In this document: piece by piece, positions 9,208 through 17,181 of the stretch
How the letters are laid out: each line of letters begins with the position of its first letter
Position numbering within the stretch: the first letter of the stretch is position 1
DNA from: Microbacterium sp. SZ1
Lineage (GTDB): Bacteria; Actinomycetota; Actinomycetes; Actinomycetales; Microbacteriaceae
Assembly: GCF_002362255.1 (NCBI RefSeq)
Contig: NZ_LPVV01000012.1
Location: 62,001 to 126,000, forward strand
DNA length: 64,000 bases
Reading direction: 5' to 3'
The notes under the pieces: model-generated
Database searches by the model: none
Seen by the model: only the letters and a program-made list of their open reading frames with translations
Told to the model about the DNA's origin: nothing
Position numbers and translations under genes: made by a program

Positions 9208-9266
9208 TCACGACCTCCGGCAAATCGCAACGACGATTTTCACATCGACCAATTTCGTCGCCGTGC

Positions 9267-9310
9267 TTGCGCCCGGTTCGCGGACGTGGTTTATTGACGA
9301 TGTCAAGTAA
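9267..9310 (+). promoter_or_regulatory. Promoter and operator of the GH36/GH27 genes
   Basis: Candidate -35 TTGCGC at 9267-9272 with TTTATT at 9290-9295 (17-base spacer). The sequence 9290-9310 read on the minus strand begins TTACTTGACATCG, the third copy of the island motif. It is itself nearly symmetrical (TTATTGAC / GTCAAGTAA). A bound repressor would cover the -10. Confidence 0.6.
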
Positions 9311-9330
9311 CTACCGGAGGGTCTCATCCC

Positions 9331-11538
9331 ATGACTTCCCGTGTCGACGCCGTCGTCGCACTCCGCGCCGCAGGCGCCTCCCTCGTCATCCAGCTCGCCG
9401 CGCCGATCCCGCGGATCCTCCACTGGGGCGCCGACCTCGGCGAAGTGGATCCGGCGACGGCATCCGCGCTCGAACTGACGGCGGGACCGGCTCAGCTCAA
9501 CAACTCCCCCGACATCCCGCGCACCTTCTCCGCGCTGCCGACCGAGTTCGAGGGCTGGTCGGGCACGCCCGCCATCACCGGAAACGCTCAGGGACGGGCG
9601 ACCACCCCGCGTCCCCGTCTGGTCGCCCACGAGATCGAGACGAGCGACCCGATGCGCGGGGGTCGCATCGTCCTCGAGTTCGAGGACGCGGTGACCGGAC
9701 TGCGCACGACTCTCCGCTACCACCTCGACGAGCACGGCGTCCTCGCGGTCGACACCGCGATCGTGCGAGATGCCGCGCTGAGCCCGCGCATCTCGGACGC
9801 CCCGTACACGCTCGACGGCGTCCTCACGCTGCTTCCGCTCCCCGAGCGGGCGGCAGCGATCCTGGACTTCACGGGCAAGTGGTGCCGCGAGCGGTCCCCG
9901 CAGCGGATGCCGTTCGCCTTCGGCACCCACCTGCGCTCCGCTCACCGCGGCAAGCCGGGCCACGACTCGCCGTTCCTCCTCGCCGCGGGCACGCCGGGGT
10001 TCGGATTCGGGCAGGGCGAGACGTGGGCCGTGCATCTCGCGTGGTCCGGCGAGCAGCGCTACCTCGCCGAGCGACTGACGGAGGGCGCCGGTGCGTTCTC
10101 CTCCGTCATCGGCGCGGGCGAGGAGTTGCACTCCGGGGAGGTGATCCTCGAAGACGGCGACCGCTACGATGCGCCGACCGCCCTCTTCCTCTGGTCGGAC
10201 GCCGGCCTCGACGGGCTCGCCGACCGTTTGCATCGCCGCCTCCGCTCGCGCGCCTCGCACCCGCGCTCTCCTCGGCCCCTCGTGCTCAACACGTGGGAGG
10301 CCGTCTACTTCGATCACGATCTCGATCGCCTCACCGCCCTCGTCGAACGAGCGGCCGAGGTCGGCGTCGAGCGGATCGTGCTCGACGACGGCTGGTTCCG
10401 GGGGCGCCGAGAGGCGGACGCGGGGCTCGGCGACTGGTACGTCGACGAGGGTGTCTGGCCGCAGGGACTCGGCCCGCTTATCGACCTCGTGCGCGCGCAC
10501 GGCATGCAGTTCGGGCTGTGGTTCGAACCCGAGATGATCAATCTCGACTCCGACCTGGCCCGTTCCCACCCCGACTGGGTGCTGGGTCCGGCCGAGGGAC
10601 TCGGCCCGGCATCCCGCTCGCAGTACGTGCTCGACATCGCCCGCCCCGAGGCCTTCGAGTACCTGCTCGAGCGCATCGACACCCTGGTCCGCGAGCACGC
10701 GATCGACTACCTGAAGTGGGACCACAACCGCGATCTGCTCGAAGCGGTGAGTCGTGCCGACGACGGCGACCGTCCGAGCGTCCGTCGTCAGACCGTCGCC
10801 CTCTACCGCCTGCTGGACGAGCTGCGCCGACGGCATCCGGCCCTCGAGATCGAGACCTGCTCCGGAGGGGGCGGGCGCATCGACCTCGGCATCCTCGACC
10901 GGACTGACCGCGTCTGGGCCTCCGACTGCAACGACCCCGTCGAGCGCGGGCGCATCGAGCGCTGGACGCGCCTGCTCGTGCCGCCGGAGCTGCTCGGCTC
11001 GCACCTCGGTGCCGCGCGGTCCCACACGACCGCGCGGACCACCGACCTCGCGTTCCGACTCACCACGGCGCTCACCGCCCACGCGGGCATCGAGCAGGAC
11101 CTCACCGCCGTCGACGCGACGGAGCTCGCCGTGATCACCCGCTGGGCCGAGATGTATCGGGAGTTCCGCTCGCTGCTGCACACCGGCCGCGTGGTGAACG
11201 CCGATCTGACCGACGACGCCACGGCCCTCACCGGGTTCATCGCTCAGGACGGCGCCTCGGCGCTCTACACCTGGAGCAGGTTCGCCACGTCGCCCGCCGG
11301 CCAGTCGGGACGGGTGCGTCTGCCCGGCCTCGACGTCGACGCGCACTACGCCGTCCGGATCCGCGAAGACCTCGGCGCCGCCAGCCGCCATCAGGGCGAC
11401 GACCCGGCCTGGGTCGCCGAGGCCGTGACGCATGCCGTGCGCCTTCCCGGCAGTGTGCTCGCCGGCGCCGGCATCCCCCTGCCGACTCTGAACCCGCAGC
11501 AGTCGATGCTGATCGACATCCGTCGCATCGACGGCTGA
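9331..11538 (+). CDS. GH36 alpha-galactosidase
   Basis: A 735-residue cytoplasmic retaining alpha-galactosidase. The N-terminal beta-sandwich is followed by the TIM barrel with VLDDGWFRGR, the FGLWFEPEMI strand, and the nucleophile Asp in YLKWDHNRD near residue 464. ETCSGGGGRID and the acid/base Asp in WASDCNDP near 531 complete the site. It hydrolyses alpha-1,6-galactosides such as melibiose, raffinose or galactosyl side chains after import. ATG 9331 has GGAGGG at 9316-9321. It leads the unit shared with the secreted GH27 gene 52 bases downstream. Confidence 0.93.
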   Translation: MTSRVDAVVALRAAGASLVIQLAAPIPRILHWGADLGEVDPATASALELTAGPAQLNNSPDIPRTFSALPTEFEGWSGTPAITGNAQGRATTPRPRLVAHEIETSDPMRGGRIVLEFEDAVTGLRTTLRYHLDEHGVLAVDTAIVRDAALSPRISDAPYTLDGVLTLLPLPERAAAILDFTGKWCRERSPQRMPFAFGTHLRSAHRGKPGHDSPFLLAAGTPGFGFGQGETWAVHLAWSGEQRYLAERLTEGAGAFSSVIGAGEELHSGEVILEDGDRYDAPTALFLWSDAGLDGLADRLHRRLRSRASHPRSPRPLVLNTWEAVYFDHDLDRLTALVERAAEVGVERIVLDDGWFRGRREADAGLGDWYVDEGVWPQGLGPLIDLVRAHGMQFGLWFEPEMINLDSDLARSHPDWVLGPAEGLGPASRSQYVLDIARPEAFEYLLERIDTLVREHAIDYLKWDHNRDLLEAVSRADDGDRPSVRRQTVALYRLLDELRRRHPALEIETCSGGGGRIDLGILDRTDRVWASDCNDPVERGRIERWTRLLVPPELLGSHLGAARSHTTARTTDLAFRLTTALTAHAGIEQDLTAVDATELAVITRWAEMYREFRSLLHTGRVVNADLTDDATALTGFIAQDGASALYTWSRFATSPAGQSGRVRLPGLDVDAHYAVRIREDLGAASRHQGDDPAWVAEAVTHAVRLPGSVLAGAGIPLPTLNPQQSMLIDIRRIDG

Positions 11539-11590
11539 CCTCCGCTTCCCTTCCCCATCCCCGACAGAGCAGTCGACCGAGAGGAACACC

Positions 11591-14185
11591 ATGAAGACCC
11601 ATCGACCGCGCCGGCGAACGGCCGCGCTCACGGCGGCGCTCGCCGTGACCGCGCTGACCGTCGGCCTCGCGCCCGGCGCCTCCTGGGCAGAGACGACGAC
11701 ACCGTCGCCCGAGCCCACGGAGACCTCGGCGCCCACCGAGACCCCTGACCCGACGGACGCCCCGAGCGCACCGGCGACGACCGCCGATCCCTCGCCGTCG
11801 GTCACGCCCACGGAGACGGCGCCCGCCGACCCCTCGGCCGGTAGGTCGGCCGGTCAGTCCGCACCCCGGTCGGACACCGGGGTCACCGCGCTCTCGGCAT
11901 CCGGGCCCTACATGGGCTGGAGCAGCTACAGCATGCAGGTCTACGAGGGCGGCCAGTGGATCACGGCCGACCAGATCATGGCGCAGTCCGACGCCATGCA
12001 TGACAAGCTGCAAAAGTTCGGCTACGAGTACATCAACATCGACGCCGGATGGAACGGCGGGCAGGACGAGTACGGCCGTCCGATCCCCAGCGCGACGCTC
12101 TACCCCGACGGCCTGGACGCGGTGATCGACCACGTCCACGACAACGGGCAGAAGGTGGGCCTGTACCTGATCCCCGGCATGAGCCTCGAGACGGCGCAGA
12201 AGGCCCTCCCGATCTACAACGCCCCCGGCTGCACGACCGAGAACCTGCTTAAGCAGCCCCTCCAGCAGGGCGACTACTGGGGCTTCGGCTACCGCCTCGA
12301 TTTCGACAACCCGTGCACCACGAAGTACATCGACTCGATCGCCGACCTGCTCGGCGAATGGGGCGTCGACTTCATCAAGTTCGACAGCGTGACACCGGGC
12401 TCCGGAGTGAGCGACCTGTCGATGGACGCCCGCGAAGAGGTCGCGGCGTGGTCGCAGGCGCTCGCGCGCAACGACATCTGGTTCGAGCTCTCGTGGGCCG
12501 TCGACATCGACTACGCCGACTACTGGAAGCAGTACGCCGACGGTTGGCGCGTCGACTGGGACGTCGAATGCTACTGCGGCGACGAGGCGCTGACCACGTG
12601 GGAGAACGTGGCGCGGCTCTTCCCGCGGCTGTCCGACTGGTGGCGGCACGGCGGGCCCGCCGGCTGGAACGACCTCGACTCGCTCAACGTGGGCAACGGG
12701 AAGATGGACGGGCTGACCAAGGACGAGCGACGTACGGCGGCCACGCTGTGGGCCACCGCGGCCGCGCCGTTCTACCTCGGGAACGATCTGACGAACCTCG
12801 ACGAATACGGCCTCGAACTGGTGACGAACCCCGAGGTCATCGCCGTCAACCAGGCCGGCGTGCCAGCGCGTCCCGTCTCCACCGCGACGAAGCACCAGGT
12901 CTGGTACGCGCTGAACCCGGACGGCACGTACACCGTGGCGCTCTACAACCTCGGACGAGCGGATGCCGACATCACCGTCGACTTCGCCGACATCGGCCTC
13001 GACGGTTCGGCGAAGGTCCGCGACCTGTGGTCGAAGAAGAACCTCGGCACCGCCGACGGCAGCTTCACTGCCGAGAGCGTGCCGATCCACGGTACCCGAC
13101 TGCTCAAGGTCACCCCGGCCAAGCAGTCGGTGCTGACGGTCAACGACGACGCGCTGCGGGTGGCGTACGCGGGCGACTGGACGCGCAACGGCGGGGCCGA
13201 GGTGCCGGCGACCTCCCAGCCGTTCACGGTCGCCGTGACCGACACTCCGGGCGCCGGAACCCCGAACCCGCCCGCGACCGGGGTCACGGTGACGCTCAAC
13301 GACGACGATTCGCGCATCGCCTACAGCGGATCGTGGGGCGACAGCAACAACCGCGGTCTGGGCGACCACGGCGACGACGTGCACTACGCCGAGGCGAACG
13401 GCGCCGCGTTCCAGTACACGTTCCAGGGCACCGGCATCCAGTACGTCACCGAGAAGCACGAGTCGCAGGGCGACGTCGAGGTGTACCTCGACGGGCAGCT
13501 CGTCGACACCGTGAGCACGTATCTGGATCCGGCCGACGGCCGGCTGTCGCAGCAGGTCGTATACAGCGTTTCCGACCTGCCGAGCGGCAGCCACACGCTG
13601 CGCGTCGTGAAGAAGTCCGGTTCGTTCATGCTCCTCGACAAGCTCGTCGTCACGCTCGACAGCCAGCTCAGCACGACGTCGGGCGCCTTCAACAAGGCGG
13701 CACCGGCCGACGTCTCGGTCGATCTGCTGCGCGACCCGAGCGCTCTGAGCTCGATCAGCGTCGGCGGCGCGGCGCTCGAGCGCGACGTCGACTACACGGT
13801 CAGCGGGAGCACGGTGACGCTCGCATCGGCGTACCTCGCCACGCTCCCGGTCGGGGACGCCGTGCTCGACTTCGCCTTCGCAGGCGACCACCTCGACGAC
13901 GTGCACTCCACGACGACCGACGGCGACCGGGTGTCCTTCACCTTCCGCGGGACGGCGGTGTCGTGGATCGCGCCGAAGGGTCCGGATCAGGGCAGGGTCG
14001 ATGTGTACCTCGACGGCTCCAAGGTCGAGACGGTCGACACGCACAGCGCCACGCGTCTCACGACGCAGGAGCTGTTCTCCGCGTCGGGGCTGAAGGACAA
14101 GGAGCACGTCATCGAGATCGTGAAGACCTCTGGTGAGGTGCTGCGGACCGACGTCTTCGCCTACACGGTGAAGAAGGTCGGCTGA
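11591..14185 (+). CDS. Secreted multi-domain GH27 alpha-galactosidase
   Basis: An 864-residue exported enzyme. A basic signal peptide ends near ASWAET and is followed by a Pro/Thr/Ser/Glu-rich linker to about residue 95. The GH27 catalytic barrel starts at MGWSSYS, with YINIDAGW, the nucleophile Asp in FIKFDS near 265 and the acid/base Asp in WRVDWDVE near 323. After the barrel come its beta-sandwich, two related carbohydrate-binding-like segments (VEVYLDGQLVDTV and VDVYLDGSKVETV), and an X2/Ig-like module between them (FNKAAPADVSVDL). GH27 also contains beta-L-arabinopyranosidases, so the exact activity is not certain. No LPXTG sorting signal is seen, so it is probably released or wall-associated. 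GAGAGGAACACC precedes ATG. Confidence 0.9.
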   Translation: MKTHRPRRRTAALTAALAVTALTVGLAPGASWAETTTPSPEPTETSAPTETPDPTDAPSAPATTADPSPSVTPTETAPADPSAGRSAGQSAPRSDTGVTALSASGPYMGWSSYSMQVYEGGQWITADQIMAQSDAMHDKLQKFGYEYINIDAGWNGGQDEYGRPIPSATLYPDGLDAVIDHVHDNGQKVGLYLIPGMSLETAQKALPIYNAPGCTTENLLKQPLQQGDYWGFGYRLDFDNPCTTKYIDSIADLLGEWGVDFIKFDSVTPGSGVSDLSMDAREEVAAWSQALARNDIWFELSWAVDIDYADYWKQYADGWRVDWDVECYCGDEALTTWENVARLFPRLSDWWRHGGPAGWNDLDSLNVGNGKMDGLTKDERRTAATLWATAAAPFYLGNDLTNLDEYGLELVTNPEVIAVNQAGVPARPVSTATKHQVWYALNPDGTYTVALYNLGRADADITVDFADIGLDGSAKVRDLWSKKNLGTADGSFTAESVPIHGTRLLKVTPAKQSVLTVNDDALRVAYAGDWTRNGGAEVPATSQPFTVAVTDTPGAGTPNPPATGVTVTLNDDDSRIAYSGSWGDSNNRGLGDHGDDVHYAEANGAAFQYTFQGTGIQYVTEKHESQGDVEVYLDGQLVDTVSTYLDPADGRLSQQVVYSVSDLPSGSHTLRVVKKSGSFMLLDKLVVTLDSQLSTTSGAFNKAAPADVSVDLLRDPSALSSISVGGAALERDVDYTVSGSTVTLASAYLATLPVGDAVLDFAFAGDHLDDVHSTTTDGDRVSFTFRGTAVSWIAPKGPDQGRVDVYLDGSKVETVDTHSATRLTTQELFSASGLKDKEHVIEIVKTSGEVLRTDVFAYTVKKVG

Positions 14186-14192
14186 TCGGACG

Positions 14193-14222
14193 GGGGCGGA
14201 TCGCCATCGGTGGATCCGCCCC
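14193..14222 (+). terminator. Hairpin after the GH27 gene
   Basis: GGGGCGGATC (14193-14202) pairs with GATCCGCCCC (14213-14222) across a 10-base loop, just after the stop. There is no clear T-run. Confidence 0.6.
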
Positions 14223-14239
14223 TGTCTCCGGTCCCCTGG

Positions 14240-14286
14240 ATGTCCGACCCCCGGAATGTCCGACCCCCAAAATGTCCGACCCCCGG
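14240..14286 (+). repeat. Three tandem copies of a 16-base unit before ridA
   Basis: ATGTCCGACCCCC starts at 14240, 14256 and 14272, each followed by three variable bases (GGA, AAA, GGG). It lies between the GH27 terminator and the RidA start. Each unit contains an ATG, but the 16-base period puts them in different frames, so it is not a coding repeat. It could be a regulator array. Confidence 0.85.
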
Positions 14287-14300
14287 GGCACACTCTGGTC

Positions 14301-14702
14301 ATGGAGATCACACTCACGCAACCGGCGGGGCTCGTCGTCAGCCCCGCTTTCAGTCATGTCGCGGTCGTGCCGGCCGGCGCGACCACGATCTACGTCGGCG
14401 GTCAGAACGGTGTCGACGAGACCGGCGCCGTCGTATCCGACGACGCGGGAGAACAGGCCCTCCGCGCCGTCGAGAATGCCCGAACGGCACTCGTCTCGCA
14501 GGGCGCCTCGCTCGACGACGTGATCAGCTGGACGATCTACATCCGTCAGGATGCCGATCTGCGTGCCGCCTACGGAGCCGTGGCCGCGACGCTCGCGCGC
14601 GACGGGGCGCCGCCACTCGTCAGCGCGGCTCTCGTAGCGGGGCTCGCCGTCCCCGGCGCGGTCATCGAGGTGAGCGCGATCGCCGCCGTGATGCGCGCGT
14701 GA
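14301..14702 (+). CDS. ridA: RidA family enamine/imine deaminase
   Basis: A 133-residue YjgF/YER057c/UK114 protein. It has the family's strand pattern (TIYVGGQNGVDETGAVV, ALRAVENARTAL, VISWTIYI) and the conserved arginine region in YIRQDADL. RidA proteins hydrolyse reactive 2-aminoacrylate and other enamines formed by PLP enzymes; the C-terminal substrate motif is less standard here, so it may belong to a Rid2-7 subgroup with an unknown substrate. ATG 14301 gives the canonical N-terminus. An in-frame ATG at 14256 lies within the tandem repeat and was rejected. It is probably transcribed alone. Confidence 0.85.
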   Translation: MEITLTQPAGLVVSPAFSHVAVVPAGATTIYVGGQNGVDETGAVVSDDAGEQALRAVENARTALVSQGASLDDVISWTIYIRQDADLRAAYGAVAATLARDGAPPLVSAALVAGLAVPGAVIEVSAIAAVMRA

Positions 14703-14732
14703 CGCGAGTCCGTCGTCGACGTGGCGGGATCC

Positions 14733-15809
14733 TCAGATGCGACCGCGGACGGGCGTGCGCTCGACGCCGTCTCCGCCTGCCGGCATCGCCATCTCCGCGC
14801 GGACGCCGAGCAGACGCACCTCGCGGTCGGCATCCAGTGAGGCGCCCAGCTCCAGGGCAGCGTCGATGACGTCCTGCCGCCGCGTGGTGGGCTCCGCCAG
14901 TTTGCGGCCGAGAGTCTTCGTCTCGAACGGCGCGTAACGGACTTTCAGGTGCACCCTGATCACGGGGCGGCCCTCGGCTGCGCAGTCGTCGAAGGCCTGG
15001 CCTGCGAGTTCGGCGAGCGCGGCCTCGACCTCGGCCGCCGTCGTGAGGTTCTGCTGGAACGTGGTCTCCCGGCTGTGGCTGCGCGCCACCCACGGCGTGT
15101 CGTCGACCACGGCCGGTCCGATCCCGGAGCCGAGTCCGTGGTACCAGACGCCCATCCGCGGTCCGAACTCGGCCACGAGCTCGGACTCGTCGGCGTCCGC
15201 GAGCTCGCGCACCGTGTCGATACCGCGGGCGGCGAGACGCTTCTGCACCTTGGGTCCGACACCCCACAGCTCGCGGGTCCCGCGCTCCCCCATCACGGCG
15301 AACCAGTTCGCCTCTGTGAGGCGGAAGACACCGCGCGGCTTGCCGAACTCCGTGGCGATCTTGGCCCGCACCTTGTTGTCGCCGATGCCGACCGAGCAGT
15401 GCAGCCCCGTGGCCTCGAGGACAGCCGCCTGTGCGGCCCCCGCGACCTGTTCGGGGTCGTCCGTCGCCACGCCGAGGAAGCACTCGTCCCAGCCGATGAC
15501 CTCCAGGACGACACCCGGCAGCCCGCGAAGCGTCTCCATCACCTGCGCCGAGGCCGATTCGTACGCCTCGTGATCGACCGGTAAGAACACCGCATCGTCC
15601 GGCGCCTTGCGAGCGGCGATCTTCAAGGGCATCCCCGATCCGATTCCGAAGGCGCGCGCCTCGTACGACGCGGTCGATACGACGGCTCTCTCGGTCGGGT
15701 CGCCGCGTCCGCCGACGATCACGGGCACGCCCGCGAGCTCAGGACGCCGCAGCACCTCGACGGCGGCGATGAACTGATCCATGTCCACGTGCAGCACCCA
15801 GTCGGCCAT
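14733..15809 (-). CDS. dinB: Y-family DNA polymerase, DinB2 type
   Basis: A 358-residue translesion polymerase close to mycobacterial DinB2. The palm starts HVDMDQFIAAVE with a catalytic Asp. The SxDE motif common in DinB is GWDECFL here, as in DinB2, which keeps the Asp-Glu pair. SYEARAFGIGSGMPL, the helix-hairpin-helix ELWGVGPKVQKRL and a little-finger domain follow. The C-terminus stops without a clear beta-clamp motif, as in DinB2. DinB2 proteins are known for lax sugar selectivity and ribonucleotide use. ATG 15809 gives MADWVLHVD; an ATG at 15830 adds seven residues. No LexA box was noticed. Confidence 0.85.
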   Translation of the reverse strand: MADWVLHVDMDQFIAAVEVLRRPELAGVPVIVGGRGDPTERAVVSTASYEARAFGIGSGMPLKIAARKAPDDAVFLPVDHEAYESASAQVMETLRGLPGVVLEVIGWDECFLGVATDDPEQVAGAAQAAVLEATGLHCSVGIGDNKVRAKIATEFGKPRGVFRLTEANWFAVMGERGTRELWGVGPKVQKRLAARGIDTVRELADADESELVAEFGPRMGVWYHGLGSGIGPAVVDDTPWVARSHSRETTFQQNLTTAAEVEAALAELAGQAFDDCAAEGRPVIRVHLKVRYAPFETKTLGRKLAEPTTRRQDVIDAALELGASLDADREVRLLGVRAEMAMPAGGDGVERTPVRGRI

Positions 15810-15867
15810 GAGACGAGTCTGACCGGACACCGCGGGGATGTCAGCCCCCTTGCGGGCCGGACCGGCG

Positions 15868-16260
15868 TCAGCCGATCGCGACGGCGATGACCGTCCCTAT
15901 CACCGCGAGCAGCGGAAGGGTGCCCTGCATGGCCGCCGCGCGGGCCTTGCTGCGGTCCGAGAGCACGAGCACGAGGGCTGCGGCGACCATCATCCCGGTG
16001 CCTGCGAAGACGAGCGTGAGGCCGGCGGTCGGCGCACCCACGATCACGAGACCGATGCCGAGCAGTGTCGTCAGGGCGAGGAAGAGGTTGTAGAAGCCCT
16101 GGTTGAAGGCGAGCTGCTTCATCGTGACGGCGTCGGCCTCACTGGGCACGCCGAAGATCTTGCGGGTCTCGGGTTCGGTCCACTTCAGCGACTCGAGCGC
16201 GAAGATGAAGACGTGGAAGGCGGCGGCAGCGGCTGCCAGGACGAGACCGACGATGAGCAT
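15868..16260 (-). CDS. DUF1304 membrane protein
   Basis: A 130-residue protein with four hydrophobic helices and the family's conserved first helix (HVFIFALESLKW) and NQGFYNLFLA segment. DUF1304 proteins are small inner-membrane proteins of unknown function. It follows the CPBP gene by 27 bases on the same strand but also has its own leaderless-type promoter. Confidence 0.85.
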   Translation of the reverse strand: MLIVGLVLAAAAAAFHVFIFALESLKWTEPETRKIFGVPSEADAVTMKQLAFNQGFYNLFLALTTLLGIGLVIVGAPTAGLTLVFAGTGMMVAAALVLVLSDRSKARAAAMQGTLPLLAVIGTVIAVAIG

Positions 16261-16266
16261 GTCTCG

Positions 16267-16272
16267 ATCGTA
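16267..16272 (-). promoter_or_regulatory. -10 element for a leaderless DUF1304 transcript
   Basis: TACGAT followed by exactly six bases and then ATG 16260, so transcription would start at or next to the start codon. Confidence 0.55.
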
Positions 16273-16287
16273 TCGAGCGGCAGCAGG

Positions 16288-17181
16288 TCAGACGAGGAAG
16301 ATCGGCAGCAGTCCGGGGTTGTGCGCGTGCACGAGCACCCCGAAGACGACCGCGTCGAACAGCAGGTGCACCGTGACCACGTAGGCGAGCGAATGCGTGC
16401 GCAAGAAGATGAACCCCTGCAGCAGCGCGAACGGGATCGTGAGCACCGGCCCCCAGGCCCGATACCCGAGCTCCCACAGGAATGACACGAAAACGATCGT
16501 CTGCAGCACGTTCGCGAGCGCATCGGGGAAGTGTCGACGCAGCAGCGCGAACACGGTGCAGATGAAGAACAGTTCGTCCCAGATGCCGACCGCGCCGACG
16601 CCGACGAAGAGCCGGGCGATGAGGTCGGGAGTGTCGACGACGGGCCAGTTCTGGTAGACCCCGCTCGTGATGAAGTAGAAGGGCAGGATCAGCCAGCCGA
16701 GCAGGAGCACGGCCACGAGCCAGCCCCACTGCAGCCGGCCCCAGCGCCTGCCCGAGCGCCAGGGGAAGCTGATCGCGCGATCGCGGAACACGAAGCGCGA
16801 CACGAGGTACGGCACGGCCACTGCTCCACCCAGGGCAAGTGTGAATCGCAGCATCGCGAGGTTGTCGAGCTCGGCGGCGAGCGGGATGACGCTGACGATC
16901 AGCATCCCGAGAGCGATGAGCGAGAGGTCGCGGGTGAGTGACGGCTCGCGGCGCACTCCGATGACGCGGGCGGACTCTCGACGCGACCCCACACTGACGG
17001 CTTGAGCCGGCACGCGGGGCCGGTTCCGTTCGACCAGCCACGCCGAGAGGATGCCGAGGGCAAGGAGGATCCAGCCGAGCCACGGCGTCTCGAGCACGAA
17101 GAACGCGGGCGCGGCGAGGCAGACGAGCACCGCGGGGGCGATGCCCGGCCACACGGTCGTCGCGCCGCGCGTCACGCTCAC
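16288..17181 (-). CDS. CPBP family (CAAX protease-like) membrane protein with degenerate motif 1
   Basis: A 297-residue polytopic membrane protein. Its C-terminal half resembles the ABI/CPBP intramembrane protease fold: WDELFFICTVFALLRRHF at the site of motif 1 (normally EExxxR), FLWELGY, then HSLAYVVTVHLLFDAVVF with the conserved His and Asp. The first Glu of the EE pair is replaced by Asp and the spacing to Arg is altered, so activity is uncertain. GTG 17181 overlaps the trmB stop (GTGA), giving VSVTRG; longer upstream frames run into trmB. Function unknown. Its position after trmB suggests co-transcription. Confidence 0.75.
   Translation of the reverse strand: MSVTRGATTVWPGIAPAVLVCLAAPAFFVLETPWLGWILLALGILSAWLVERNRPRVPAQAVSVGSRRESARVIGVRREPSLTRDLSLIALGMLIVSVIPLAAELDNLAMLRFTLALGGAVAVPYLVSRFVFRDRAISFPWRSGRRWGRLQWGWLVAVLLLGWLILPFYFITSGVYQNWPVVDTPDLIARLFVGVGAVGIWDELFFICTVFALLRRHFPDALANVLQTIVFVSFLWELGYRAWGPVLTIPFALLQGFIFLRTHSLAYVVTVHLLFDAVVFGVLVHAHNPGLLPIFLV

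Noticed and set aside
7220..9223. A single 667-residue permease reading on the minus strand
   Set aside because: Only its last 325 residues are permease. The first half reads through the LplB-type gene in the wrong frame. The GTGA junction at 8194-8197 gives the natural start.
12313..14136. 607-residue open frame inside the GH27 gene
   Set aside because: Arg/Pro-rich low-complexity translation without domains, in a different frame from an unmistakable GH27 enzyme.
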